Source of the DNA: an uncultured Croceitalea sp.
GTDB lineage: Bacteria; Bacteroidota; Bacteroidia; Flavobacteriales; Flavobacteriaceae
DNA: 64,000 nt
NCBI GenBank assembly: GCA_947494805.1
Contig: CANLWK010000003.1
Coordinates: 434,001-498,000, forward strand
Direction of reading: 5' to 3'
This document shows, piece by piece, positions 44,204 through 53,237 of the stretch. The first letter of the stretch is position 1. Every line of letters starts with the position of its first letter. Below the pieces are notes generated by a model, which had not been told where the DNA came from, did not search any database, and saw only the letters and a list, made by a program, of their open reading frames with translations. Position numbers and translations under genes: made by a program.

Positions 44204-44821
44204 TTATTTTCTATGTTTCTTCAATAAATAGTTTGCTAAGTCGGTCATTTTTAAGCGTAGTGCTTCATGCTGTTCTTTAGTACGGTCGTTGTTAGCACTT
44301 CTAATACCATAGTTCATTAAAAAAGCTTGGTCATAATTTTCATTGTAAATGAGCATTCTACCGTGACCGGGTTGGTATGCGATATAACAATCTTCGGTTT
44401 CAGACAGTTGGATGTCCATCCCCATAATTTTTAGGCCTTCTTTCTTTCGTTCTAAATAGCTTTCGATTTCTTTTTTATTCTGAGCTTTTGAAGTTAGAAA
44501 GGGACCCCATGAGATTCCTGACGCACTACCTAAATTATTTTTTCCGAAACCTTTAATATTGAAACGACATTCTCCATCTCGTTGATACTCCGAAATGCTA
44601 AGGTCAGTTTCAACGACTTTAAGTACCTGGGCCAGTTCAGAAATATTGATGTCGCATTTAAAGTCGATTAGTAGCGAGCTATAATTTCCTGATTCCAAGG
44701 TGCTATTAGAGGTTTTTACATCTTTGGTTAAGGGAGTACTTGACGTGATTGTTGATTCTTTTTTCTCACTTTTACAAGCGATGAAGAGAGTAATCAACAA
44801 TAAGGCAACTGTATTTTTCAT
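44204..44821 (-). CDS. Lipoprotein, unrecognised (205 residues)
   Basis: Short signal with lipobox LFIAC, then a Ser/Thr-rich linker and a compact domain. The motif GISWGPFLT matches GIAWGPILT in the adjacent 524-residue protein, suggesting a shared fold or binding function. No known domain recognised. Gaps of 7 and 11 bp to its neighbours indicate a single operon. Confidence 0.75.
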   Translation of the reverse strand: MKNTVALLLITLFIACKSEKKESTITSSTPLTKDVKTSNSTLESGNYSSLLIDFKCDINISELAQVLKVVETDLSISEYQRDGECRFNIKGFGKNNLGSASGISWGPFLTSKAQNKKEIESYLERKKEGLKIMGMDIQLSETEDCYIAYQPGHGRMLIYNENYDQAFLMNYGIRSANNDRTKEQHEALRLKMTDLANYLLKKHRK

Positions 44822-44832
44822 TTGTTAAGTTT

Positions 44833-45648
44833 TTAAAATGAATTATTGTACTCTGACGTTTCTATGCTGAAATTGGTTTCATTTAATGACGTACAAATCA
44901 TTCTTATTGGTTTTGGTTTTTTTTGTGAATAGTCTATCATCTTCATTTCAAGCGTAAGCCCATCTACCATGCTCACCCAAGATTGGTCTATACCCTTTAA
45001 TCGCTTTATTTTTTTAGATTTTAACTGCGAAAATGCTTTTTGAAATGAAATATCTGCTTCTTGGGTTACCCAAACCGTACCAGATAGTTGCGGTCCGGTC
45101 ACTTGGAATTCTTCACATAAAAACCCTATAATCTCTTTAGACATACCCGTGGCCGAAATAGTGAATTCATTAGTGTTCATCTCGTCTAGATCAACCTCGT
45201 CTAAGTCAATCTTTATAGAGTTGCTTGTTTTACGGCCGCCAAGATCCATAAAGGTGTGAATGGCAGCATTTGGCAAATCCATTACGGTAATAAATTCCTG
45301 ATTCTTGCCAGTGATAAATGAGCTGCCCATATATTCATTCGCATTGGTTAAATAATACGTTATGTCCGTTGTATCAGTTTCACTTATAACCTGCATCTTG
45401 TATTTATGGCTAAAAGAATAACCGGCTAGTTTCTTCGCTTTTTTCTTCTTAAAGAGTTTGCCTTTATTGTTAAATACCGTATCAAAAGTTTTTTCTGTTT
45501 CTCTTTCTGTTTTTTCAGCCACTTTACGTTCTGCGGTCTGTTCGGCCGCTTCTTGCACCCGTTTTTTTAGTTTTTTGAAGAATTGTGCATTACCGGTGGT
45601 AATAAAACAAAAGATCATTACTGGTAGTATCCCTTTTAAAGCTCTCAT
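44833..45648 (-). CDS. Secreted DUF4412-like protein
   Basis: A 271-residue exported protein. Signal peptide, then a long basic and acidic helix (about 25-65, rich in Lys, Arg and Glu), then a beta-rich domain with GFLCEEFQVTGPQLSGTVWVTQ, which matches the pattern of DUF4412 proteins. Its start overlaps the stop of the small gene at 45645 by 4 bp (ATGA), so they are coupled. Confidence 0.7.
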   Translation of the reverse strand: MRALKGILPVMIFCFITTGNAQFFKKLKKRVQEAAEQTAERKVAEKTERETEKTFDTVFNNKGKLFKKKKAKKLAGYSFSHKYKMQVISETDTTDITYYLTNANEYMGSSFITGKNQEFITVMDLPNAAIHTFMDLGGRKTSNSIKIDLDEVDLDEMNTNEFTISATGMSKEIIGFLCEEFQVTGPQLSGTVWVTQEADISFQKAFSQLKSKKIKRLKGIDQSWVSMVDGLTLEMKMIDYSQKKPKPIRMICTSLNETNFSIETSEYNNSF

Positions 45649-45809
45649 TTTCCTTGATTTTTATTAAACCTTGTCTTTTTAATTACTTTGTTTTTATAGA
45701 TGATCTTTAAAACATAACTGCCATCTTTTAAATGGTTAATGTTTAGGTAAATCTGTTTTTCGGGGAAACTATCAAGTGTGCCTTTTAAGCAATCATCCTT
45801 TTGTTTCAT
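45645..45809 (-). CDS. Small protein resembling a type IX sorting-domain tail
   Basis: 54 residues from ATG 45809 (a 67-residue form from 45848 is possible). The second half, YLNINHLKDGSYVLKIIY, has the shape of the beta-strand core of T9SS type A sorting domains, which normally end much larger proteins. There is no signal peptide in either form. It may be a relic of a longer gene or a small protein made from such a tail. Coupled to the DUF4412-like gene. Confidence 0.5.
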   Translation of the reverse strand: MKQKDDCLKGTLDSFPEKQIYLNINHLKDGSYVLKIIYKNKVIKKTRFNKNQGK

Positions 45810-45951
45810 GGCTAACTTGACTTTGAGGTAAATAAATGCAGACCTCATTCAAGAGCGAATGTAGTTGGTGTGATTAGAAGGGGCTATGAAGTATGTAACA
45901 AGAGCTATAAACTGTGTAACACAGGTCTAAAACGTAGTGTTTATAGGAGGT

Positions 45952-48900
45952 TTAAATAGATTTTTTTGCGTCAGCAAAATCGGAAGGGGTACAATTGTAT
46001 GCTTCTCTAAAGCATTTACTAAAATAAGCGTGATCATTAAACCCTACGCTGTAGCCAACCTCAGATATATTTATATCTGCGCTTTTTAGAATTTGTACTG
46101 CTAATTTTAAACGTTGAGATTTTATAAATTCAGAAGCAGAAAGTCCGGTCAACGCTTTTAATTTTCGATGCAATTGCATACGGCTCATATGTATTGCCTT
46201 GCTAAATTGTTCAACGGAAAAGGTTGATTCCACCAATTTTTTATCAAGAATTTTTTGAACTCGTTCCAGAAATTTTTCATCTACGGAAGTGATGGCAATA
46301 TCCTTAGGTTTTAAAACAACTTCTTGGCTATATCTTGATTGTAATTTTTTCCGTAACGCTACCAATGAGGCAGTTTTTGACTTTAGGATTTTTTGATTAA
46401 ACGGTTTGGTAATGTAATCATCTGCGCCTGTTTCTATGCCAACTAATTCATTTTCATCTCCAGCTTTAGCGGTTAAAAGAATAATTGGAATATGACTGGT
46501 GCGTTCGTCATTTTTAAGTGTATTTGTAAGTTCAATACCGTCTTTTATGGGCATCATTAAGTCAGAAATAATAATATCCGGTACTACGTCTAGAGCCTTT
46601 AAAACCCCCTCTTCTCCATTTACTGCTTGTACTACCTCATATTCCTTTTTAAATGTATCCTTCAATAAAGTTCTCACATCAACATTATCTTCTACAATAA
46701 GAAGTATTGGAAGCTCTTTGCCTGGTATAATAACTTCATCTTGAAGTTCATTTATTTCTAGATTAGGAGTTGGACCTAGAGGTAAAGAATCGGCAGTTTC
46801 TTTAATCTCTACATTTTTCAGTTTTAATTTATCTACGGATAAGGAAACTTCAAATAATGTCCATTTATTTAATTCACTGGCAACATTAATCTTTCCGCCA
46901 TGTAATTCTGCTAACTCTTTTACTAGGGATAATCCAACTCCGGCTCCTTCCTTTTGACCATCTGTTTGGTAAAACCTATTGAAAATGGTTTTAATCTGTG
47001 TGCTTGTAAGTCCTTCACCTGAATTCTTAACCGCTATTTTCAGACACTCATTTTGAATTGAAACCTGAAGATTGATTTTGCCTTCATTAGGAGTATATTT
47101 TATGGCATTGCCCAATAGGTTTACCACAATGTTTTCAAGTGCTTCGCGGTCAAACCAAGCTTCTGCTTCTTTATTTAAGATTTCTGCCTTGAAATCAATT
47201 TTCTTTTGCTCCGCTAGATACAAAAAAGATTCACTCCATGCCGAAACCATCTGAGTCGGCGTGTTTTTTTGTAATATCAATTTTCTATTTCCACTATCAA
47301 TTTTTGAAAGTTCTAAAAGCTGGTCCACTAGTGACGACAATCTTGCGGTATTCTTTTGTGCTATTTCAAAGTGTTTTCTTTTTTCATTTGATAAGCCTTT
47401 TTCTTGTAACGATTCTTGTATTGGTGCAGAAATAAGTGTCAACGGAGTTCTAAACTCATGTGATATATTGGTAAAGAAGTTGGTCTTTAAGACATCAATT
47501 TCTCTTAGTTTTTTGTTCGTTTTTTGACGGTTTCGATAAAGTACAAACAGAAAAATGCCTCCTAAAGAAGTTATTCCAATACCCGTAAGTAAAAGATTAC
47601 GTTGATTTCTTGTTTGCTCCTCAGCTATTTCATTTTCTGCCTTTAATAGCTTAATTTCTCTATTGCGTTGTTCTGATTGATACTTTTCATCTATTTCTCT
47701 AATAGCCTCAGCACTTTGTACTTGATTTAATGAATCACTAATGGCATTACCGATGGCTTGGTATTCATACGCTTTTTCATAGTTCCGTAGTTGTGAATAT
47801 AAATCAGCTAAAACTAAAGCTTGGTCTTTTTTAATAATACTATTATTGAGTGTAACATTTAATTTTCCAGCCTTATTTGCCCATGTCATTCCCGATTTAA
47901 AGTCTTTTTTCACTATAGCTGTTTTTGCCAATTCTATAGCATCTGTTGCCGCTTCCAATACAAATCCGTTCTTTTCATGTAAAGAATATGCTTCCTTTAA
48001 TAAGTCGTTTGCTTTTTCAAAATCATTCCTTTTTGTTTTGATAAGAGCTAATGATGTAGCTAGTTCAGAGAGTGTTTGCTCGTCACCTATTTTTTTAAAA
48101 AAAGTATAGCAGCCAGAAAGAAGACTATCAGCTTTAACAAAGTTTTCTTTTTTAAATTCAAGTTTGCCAAGCTCTACATTATTTGAGTTTAAATAATATT
48201 CGGCAGCCTTAGGAGGAAGTTTTTTGAATTCATCATTAGCTCTGCGAAAATAATTTTCTGCTAATGTTAAGTCATCAAGGTCTAGATGAATCCCTCCAAG
48301 ATTCTGAAATGCTGCAGCAATTACATCAGGTCTTAAGGGTCTATTCCTATGCATTAAATCCACCGTCAAAAAGCTTTCCTGAGCTTTTTCGATACTGTTT
48401 TTACGCAAATAAATAGTGCCCAAGGCAGTATGGGTGTCAGCTTTGGTCATATAACCAAGCTCACTGTCTATAATTTCATTTTGTAGTGAACCTAGTGCAT
48501 TGTTACATGCTTCTTCAGCTTCTTCATACCTCCCCAGTAAATATAAGACTCTACATAACCCATTATTTGCAATAGAAGAGCCCAAAGCATATCCAGAATT
48601 TTTAGAACGGAGTGCAGATTGTTTGAAATATATGATTGCTGAATCTATTTTCTGTATTCTTCTGTAGTATTGGGCAAGGAGATATTCAGCATCTGCAATA
48701 CCAACTTCATAACTAATTGATTCTGCCAACTGAATATTGTTCTTAATATAGAAAAGGGCGCTATCCGGTTGAGGGTTTATAAATTGAATTACTTTGGTTT
48801 TATTTTCAGCGAGGCTAATAGAATCTTGCTCAAAACCTCTTTGAGAAAACAAGCCATGAAAAGCCAAAAACAGTAATAAAGGTAATTTATAGTCCACCAA
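45952..48900 (-). CDS. Hybrid two-component regulator with TPR, kinase, receiver and AraC domains
   Basis: A 982-residue one-protein signalling system. Signal peptide at 1-20, TPR-like repeats over about 45-390 outside the cytoplasm, one membrane helix at about 430-455, HisKA with the phosphorylated His in NFFTNISHEFRTPLTLI, ATPase with NLLGNAIKYTPNEG, a receiver with Asp in PDIIISDLMMPIKDG, and an AraC-type DNA-binding domain (GYSVGFNDHAYFSKCFREAY) at the C-terminus. Transcribed toward the secreted cluster 103 bp downstream; most likely its regulator. Confidence 0.9.
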   Translation of the reverse strand: MVDYKLPLLLFLAFHGLFSQRGFEQDSISLAENKTKVIQFINPQPDSALFYIKNNIQLAESISYEVGIADAEYLLAQYYRRIQKIDSAIIYFKQSALRSKNSGYALGSSIANNGLCRVLYLLGRYEEAEEACNNALGSLQNEIIDSELGYMTKADTHTALGTIYLRKNSIEKAQESFLTVDLMHRNRPLRPDVIAAAFQNLGGIHLDLDDLTLAENYFRRANDEFKKLPPKAAEYYLNSNNVELGKLEFKKENFVKADSLLSGCYTFFKKIGDEQTLSELATSLALIKTKRNDFEKANDLLKEAYSLHEKNGFVLEAATDAIELAKTAIVKKDFKSGMTWANKAGKLNVTLNNSIIKKDQALVLADLYSQLRNYEKAYEYQAIGNAISDSLNQVQSAEAIREIDEKYQSEQRNREIKLLKAENEIAEEQTRNQRNLLLTGIGITSLGGIFLFVLYRNRQKTNKKLREIDVLKTNFFTNISHEFRTPLTLISAPIQESLQEKGLSNEKRKHFEIAQKNTARLSSLVDQLLELSKIDSGNRKLILQKNTPTQMVSAWSESFLYLAEQKKIDFKAEILNKEAEAWFDREALENIVVNLLGNAIKYTPNEGKINLQVSIQNECLKIAVKNSGEGLTSTQIKTIFNRFYQTDGQKEGAGVGLSLVKELAELHGGKINVASELNKWTLFEVSLSVDKLKLKNVEIKETADSLPLGPTPNLEINELQDEVIIPGKELPILLIVEDNVDVRTLLKDTFKKEYEVVQAVNGEEGVLKALDVVPDIIISDLMMPIKDGIELTNTLKNDERTSHIPIILLTAKAGDENELVGIETGADDYITKPFNQKILKSKTASLVALRKKLQSRYSQEVVLKPKDIAITSVDEKFLERVQKILDKKLVESTFSVEQFSKAIHMSRMQLHRKLKALTGLSASEFIKSQRLKLAVQILKSADINISEVGYSVGFNDHAYFSKCFREAYNCTPSDFADAKKSI

Positions 48901-49187
48901 TTGTTGAAATTAATCCTAAACAAAAAAACTGAACATCGGGGGTTATGTTTAAACGAATAGCATTGCTTTCTAAATATACTGAATATAGATGAGAAGAGAA
49001 TTGAAAGTCTCTTTTGCTTAATTCAATACGCAAATTTTCAATTATTGTTTTAAACCTATTGATTTCCTATTCCTGTTCATATATTGACAAGAATACTTCT
49101 ATTCGTTTCAATACAAATAAGACTACTTAATGTTAAATAGTTGAACAGAATTTTAAAAAGTGCGCACATACTTGTGCATTAACATAA

Positions 49188-49216
49188 ATAAAAAAAGCCC
49201 TCACATCTGTGAAGGC
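49188..49216 (-). terminator. Terminator after the duplicated tRNA 3' half
   Basis: Minus strand GCCTTCAC, loop AGAT, GTGAGGGC and a T-run (complement of 49188-49195). The same hairpin sequence is repeated at 49518-49538 right behind the complete tRNA-Ala gene. Confidence 0.85.
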
Positions 49217-49227
49217 TTTAATTTCAT

Positions 49228-49260
49228 TGGTTGAGAATACCGGAGTCGAACCGGTGACCT
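49228..49260 (-). repeat. Duplicated 3' half of tRNA-Ala
   Basis: 33 bp matching the T arm, acceptor 3' strand and CCA end of the tRNA at 49549-49581 with a single mismatch (49232). No matching 5' acceptor strand precedes it, so it is a tRNA fragment and not a gene. A hairpin with arms TCCCGA/TCGGGA sits just before it. Confidence 0.9.
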
Positions 49261-49282
49261 TCCCGAAAGCATTCGGGACGCA

Positions 49283-49500
49283 CTAACCATCCCTTTCCTT
49301 TGAAATCAGCCATTCAATATATTTACGGCTCTTTTTCTTTTTGATGGAACGCTCTCTTTCAACTGCCAGAATTCGTGCTCAATACGCTTCCAACCATCGC
49401 CACCGTTGTGCCGATTCAGCCGCTCGTCCATATCTTGGCAGTGGCTAACATAATACCTGTCCAAAGAAGAACTGTTTTTAATGTAAACGAAGAAATCCAC
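49283..49500 (-). pseudogene. Frameshifted GIY-YIG nuclease, tRNA-linked
   Basis: Starting from GTG 49500 the protein reads FFVYIKNSSSLDRYYV (the VYI and YYV elements of GIY-YIG), then MDERLNRHNGGDGWKRIE. There the frame is lost: the continuing frame stops at 49306, while the next frame resumes family sequence as AVERERSIKKKKSRKYIEWL and ends at TAG 49283. The pieces add up to about 72 residues, about 10 fewer than intact relatives, so a small internal deletion is the likely cause. The gene lies exactly between the two tRNA 3' repeats. Confidence 0.75.
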
Positions 49501-49517
49501 GGCACTGAAACAAAAGA

Positions 49518-49538
49518 AGCCCTCACATCTGTGAAGGC
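49518..49538 (-). repeat. Second copy of the tRNA-associated terminator hairpin
   Basis: 21 bp identical to 49196-49216, here directly behind tRNA-Ala and without a T-run of the same quality. With the tRNA 3' half it forms an approximately 65-bp direct repeat (49196-49260 and 49518-49581) around the GIY-YIG pseudogene. Confidence 0.85.
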
Positions 49539-49548
49539 CCATGTTTAC

Positions 49549-49626
<78 letters not shown>

Positions 49627-49680
49627 TTTGACCTCGGCAAAGGAACCACTTTTTAATCCAATTTCAAAATACCTTTTGAA

Positions 49681-50478
49681 TTAGTCTTTCTTCACGCTTA
49701 ACACCAATACCGGTATTGTCGCAAAGAACTCTGATTTGGGCACAGTACTCTTTTCCCAAAGCTTTTTGAAAAAGCCGCGCTTTCTGCGAAACACACATAG
49801 CATATCAGGGTGTTTGTTCTGAAAATGCTCCAATACACCATGGTATGTCGTCGGATTATCTGAAATGGTCAGATTTCGACTTACATCCAATAAAGCCGTA
49901 TTTATTTGCAAATCATCTTCTGTATAACCAGGGGTTTTGACCAATAACAAATTCACATCGGCATTATGTTTGTTCATAATCTCAATAAGTGGATGCAATA
50001 CTTTACTTCTTTTGAGAATGCCCGATTTAAATGCCGTTAAAATACTTTTGACCGGCTGGTAACTTGTTCCTTTTGGCACAACCAATGTAGGTATATTGGT
50101 CTGTTTGATAATTCGGCCCGAAGTGTGCCCCAAATACAGTTCTTCATTAATATCATTGCTTCGCGGGGCAATGATGATCAAATCTATTTCCAATGCCTTT
50201 TTTATCTCTTTTAATCCATCAATGATATCCCCATTGTAGGCAGCTATCTTCACATCAACACCTTTGGTATCCATAGCGGCTACCATACCCTTTATGTTTT
50301 CGCGACTGGTCGCTTCGACCTTCTGTTCTACATTGCCCAGGCTACCGACACCTGCGGTTACTTGGTATACATCCATAATAAAAACCTTGGCGCCAAAATC
50401 AGCGGCAAAGTCTACAGCGTACTTTAAAGTTTCTTGCGAATCGGGTGAGGTGCCCAAAGGAACCAAAATATTATTCAT
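49681..50478 (-). CDS. Universal stress protein, two-domain form
   Basis: A 265-residue cytoplasmic protein. The first Usp domain (about 1-140) begins NNILVPLGTSPDSQETLKYA and ends with the nucleotide-loop region GHTSGRIIKQTNIPTLVVP. The second half (about 145-265) repeats the fold in degenerate form. Usually induced by starvation or other stress. Divergent from the acetyltransferase gene. Confidence 0.9.
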   Translation of the reverse strand: MNNILVPLGTSPDSQETLKYAVDFAADFGAKVFIMDVYQVTAGVGSLGNVEQKVEATSRENIKGMVAAMDTKGVDVKIAAYNGDIIDGLKEIKKALEIDLIIIAPRSNDINEELYLGHTSGRIIKQTNIPTLVVPKGTSYQPVKSILTAFKSGILKRSKVLHPLIEIMNKHNADVNLLLVKTPGYTEDDLQINTALLDVSRNLTISDNPTTYHGVLEHFQNKHPDMLCVFRRKRGFFKKLWEKSTVPKSEFFATIPVLVLSVKKD

Positions 50479-50531
50479 GGTCTGGTTATTAGTATTATAC
50501 CCTAAATTTACAATTTAATCGAAATCAATTG

Positions 50532-51032
50532 ATGATACGACGTGCAAAGTTATCTGAAATAGGTGATATTCTCTCGATTACCAAAGCTTGCGCGGTATTT
50601 ATGCAAGAAAAAGGAATCTTTCAATGGAACGAACACTACCCTTCTGAAGCTGTCTTTCAAAATGATGTAGAACGTGCCGAACTTTTTGCGCTATTGAACA
50701 ACAAACAAATTATCGGCGCGGTGGTCATTTCAACCCTTATGGACAAAGAATACCAAGAAATTCAATGGTTGACACCAAATAAGAACAATCTCTATGTTCA
50801 CCGGCTTTGTGTTCATCCTAACTTTCAGGGTATGGGCTATGCACAAAAGCTGATGGATTTCGCTGAGGATCATGCCCGCGAGAACCATTTTGATTCGGTA
50901 CGATTGGACACGTTTTCGCAGAACAACCGTAACCAAATTTTTTATGAAACCAGGGGGTACCAACGTTTGGGCGATGTTTATTTTCCAAAACAAAGTGAAC
51001 ATCCCTTTCACTGTTATGAACTTGTTCTCTAG
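50532..51032 (+). CDS. GNAT family N-acetyltransferase
   Basis: A 166-residue acetyl-CoA dependent transferase. The CoA-binding motif A is VHRLCVHPNFQGMGYAQKLM. The start is taken as ATG 50532. Substrate unknown. A MATE exporter gene follows 6 bp later in the same transcript. Confidence 0.9.
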   Translation: MIRRAKLSEIGDILSITKACAVFMQEKGIFQWNEHYPSEAVFQNDVERAELFALLNNKQIIGAVVISTLMDKEYQEIQWLTPNKNNLYVHRLCVHPNFQGMGYAQKLMDFAEDHARENHFDSVRLDTFSQNNRNQIFYETRGYQRLGDVYFPKQSEHPFHCYELVL

Positions 51033-51038
51033 TATTTT

Positions 51039-52379
51039 ATGATTACGAAAACAGCCGTTACCTTTAAGAATATCAATCGCTTGGCCATTCCGGCTACTAT
51101 CTCGGGCATTGCAGAACCCATTCTTTCCATTACCGATACGGCCATTGTTGGCAACATTCCCGTTGATGGACTTGAGTCTCTTGCGGCCGCAGGTATAGTA
51201 GGATCTTTTCTCTCGATGTTGATTTGGGTACTAGGGCAAACCCGTAGTGCCATATCGGCCATCATTTCTCAGTATTTGGGTGCAGGTCGCATCAATGAAG
51301 TTGAAGATTTGCCCGCACAGGCCATTTTTTTGAACCTTACCTTGAGTGTCATTATTTTAGCCAGCACCATATTTATTGTTGAAGATATTTTTCGTCTTTT
51401 TGAAGCTTCCGGAAAAATATTGGACTACTGTGTTTCCTATTACAGTATCCGCGTCTGGGGGTTCCCGCTGACGCTTTTCACCTTTGCTGTTTTCGGCATC
51501 TTTCGAGGCCTTCAGAACACCTACTATCCTATGATTATTGCCATCATTGGTGCGGTACTGAACATCGTACTCGACTTTATCATGGTCTATGGTATCGAGG
51601 GCATTGTGCCGGCGATGTACTTAGAGGGTGCTGCATGGGCAAGCTTGATTTCCCAGGGTGTCATGGCAATTCTTGTATTCTTCTTGTTGCGGGCAAAAAC
51701 CGATATCAGTCTAAAGCTTCGTTTTCCGTTCAATAAAGAGTTGAAACGCTTGATATTCATGAGCCTTAATCTCTTCGTACGGGCCTTGGCACTGAATACG
51801 GCGCTGATCATAGCTGTTCGTGAGGCAACTGCGCTGGGCGATCGTTTTATCGGGGCACATACCATTGCCATTAACCTGTGGCTCTTCTCCGCCTTTTTTA
51901 TTGACGGTTATGGTGCCGCCGGAAACAGTATGGGAGGAAAGCTTCTTGGCGAAAAAGACTATAACGGTCTTTGGAGCTTGGCCAAAAAAATTATGACCTA
52001 CGGTATGGTCGTCAGCGTATTCTTAATGATTGTAGGGTTTTTGTTCTACTATCCCTTAGGACGTCTATTTTCTAATGAAACCATCGTATTGCAAACCTTT
52101 TACGGTATTTTCTTTATGGTCATTCTAGGCTTGCCCATGAATACCCTGGCCTTTGTTTTTGATGGCTTGTTCAAAGGATTGGGCGAAATGAAATACCTTA
52201 GAAACGTACTGCTGTCGGCCACTTTTCTCGGATTTCTGCCCGCACTGTATATTGGAAAATATCTAGGCTGGGGGTTTTATGCCATTTGGATAGCCTTTAT
52301 CGTTTGGATGGCCATCAGGGGCGGCGCCTTGGTATGGAAGTTTAGACGTAAATTTCGCCCCCTACTGCAAAACCAGTAA
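51039..52379 (+). CDS. MATE family efflux transporter
   Basis: A 446-residue inner-membrane antiporter with 12 hydrophobic segments, in the two six-helix halves typical of MATE proteins. The first half opens RLAIPATISGIAEPILSITD and includes ADTAIVG-like sequence (TDTAIVGNIPVDG). It resembles the DinF subgroup. Exports cationic drugs or metabolites with Na+ or H+; substrate not deducible. Confidence 0.92.
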   Translation: MITKTAVTFKNINRLAIPATISGIAEPILSITDTAIVGNIPVDGLESLAAAGIVGSFLSMLIWVLGQTRSAISAIISQYLGAGRINEVEDLPAQAIFLNLTLSVIILASTIFIVEDIFRLFEASGKILDYCVSYYSIRVWGFPLTLFTFAVFGIFRGLQNTYYPMIIAIIGAVLNIVLDFIMVYGIEGIVPAMYLEGAAWASLISQGVMAILVFFLLRAKTDISLKLRFPFNKELKRLIFMSLNLFVRALALNTALIIAVREATALGDRFIGAHTIAINLWLFSAFFIDGYGAAGNSMGGKLLGEKDYNGLWSLAKKIMTYGMVVSVFLMIVGFLFYYPLGRLFSNETIVLQTFYGIFFMVILGLPMNTLAFVFDGLFKGLGEMKYLRNVLLSATFLGFLPALYIGKYLGWGFYAIWIAFIVWMAIRGGALVWKFRRKFRPLLQNQ

Positions 52380-52426
52380 TTTTAGACCATACTTTTAGTA
52401 CAACCCTTATTCTTGAAGCTTTCACT

Positions 52427-53194
52427 ATGACTACAAGCAGACCCAACGGAAGTTTATACACCAAAATAGAAAACCGAATCGCAACCATTGAATTCGGACA
52501 CCCTGCAAGCAATTCTTTCGTTGCTGAGCTTTTGCAACGGCTTACTGATGAAATTCATAGCATATCCGGCAATAATGAGGTCACTGTTGTTGTACTGAAG
52601 TCCGAAGGGGAACGTGCGTTTTGCGCAGGTGCTTCTTTTGACGAATTGGTCGCCATTTCAAACTTGGAAGAAGGGAAAGCGTTCTTTAGTGGTTTTGCTA
52701 ATGTTATCAATGCCATGCGTACCTGTAAAAAACCAATTATCGGTCGTATTCAGGGCAAAACTGTTGGTGGGGGCGTTGGGTTGGCATCGGCATGTGATTA
52801 TGTATATGCGACCGAAGCGGCTTCCATAAAACTATCTGAGGTTTCCATTGGTATTGCACCTTTGGTGATTGCCCCTGCCGTAGAACGCAAAATTGGCAAA
52901 GCAGGCTTGGCAGAGCTATCCTTGCATCCTACAGAATGGAAAAACGCCTACTGGGCAAAGGAAAAAGGGCTGTTCTCAAAGGTCTTTGATTCCATTTCGG
53001 CCATGGACAAAGAGCTGGAATTTCATTTGTTAAAACTGGCCTCTTACAATGCTGAAGCACTTGCATTGCTTAAAACAGCTCTCTGGGAAGGCACTGAGCA
53101 TTGGTCTGAACTCTTGGTAGAACGTGCTGAACAATCCGGTCAACTGGCGTTGTCAAAAGCGACGAAGGCGGCACTTGATAAGTTCAAAAAGTAG
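52427..53194 (+). CDS. Enoyl-CoA hydratase/isomerase family protein
   Basis: A 255-residue crotonase-fold protein. The oxyanion hole segments are ERAFCAGASFDEL and GKTVGGGVGLASACDYVYA. The second catalytic Glu position falls in LSEVSIGIAPLV, which keeps a Glu. Probably takes part in beta-oxidation or aromatic/branched acid degradation; no pathway partner is adjacent. Confidence 0.92.
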   Translation: MTTSRPNGSLYTKIENRIATIEFGHPASNSFVAELLQRLTDEIHSISGNNEVTVVVLKSEGERAFCAGASFDELVAISNLEEGKAFFSGFANVINAMRTCKKPIIGRIQGKTVGGGVGLASACDYVYATEAASIKLSEVSIGIAPLVIAPAVERKIGKAGLAELSLHPTEWKNAYWAKEKGLFSKVFDSISAMDKELEFHLLKLASYNAEALALLKTALWEGTEHWSELLVERAEQSGQLALSKATKAALDKFKK

Positions 53195-53237
53195 ATTTTT
53201 TATACCTTATCCCTTCATAACCAACTAATAGAGTATC

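Noticed and set aside
49160-49178. Palindrome-like TGCGCACA/TGTGCA sequence before the tRNA element as an operator
   Set aside because: Arms are short and imperfect, it stands beyond the terminator, and no nearby gene start would be controlled.
49306-49542. A 78-residue frame as an intact GIY-YIG gene
   Set aside because: Its N-terminus is the tRNA terminator read as protein and its last 35 residues are out of frame; the family sequence continues in another frame.
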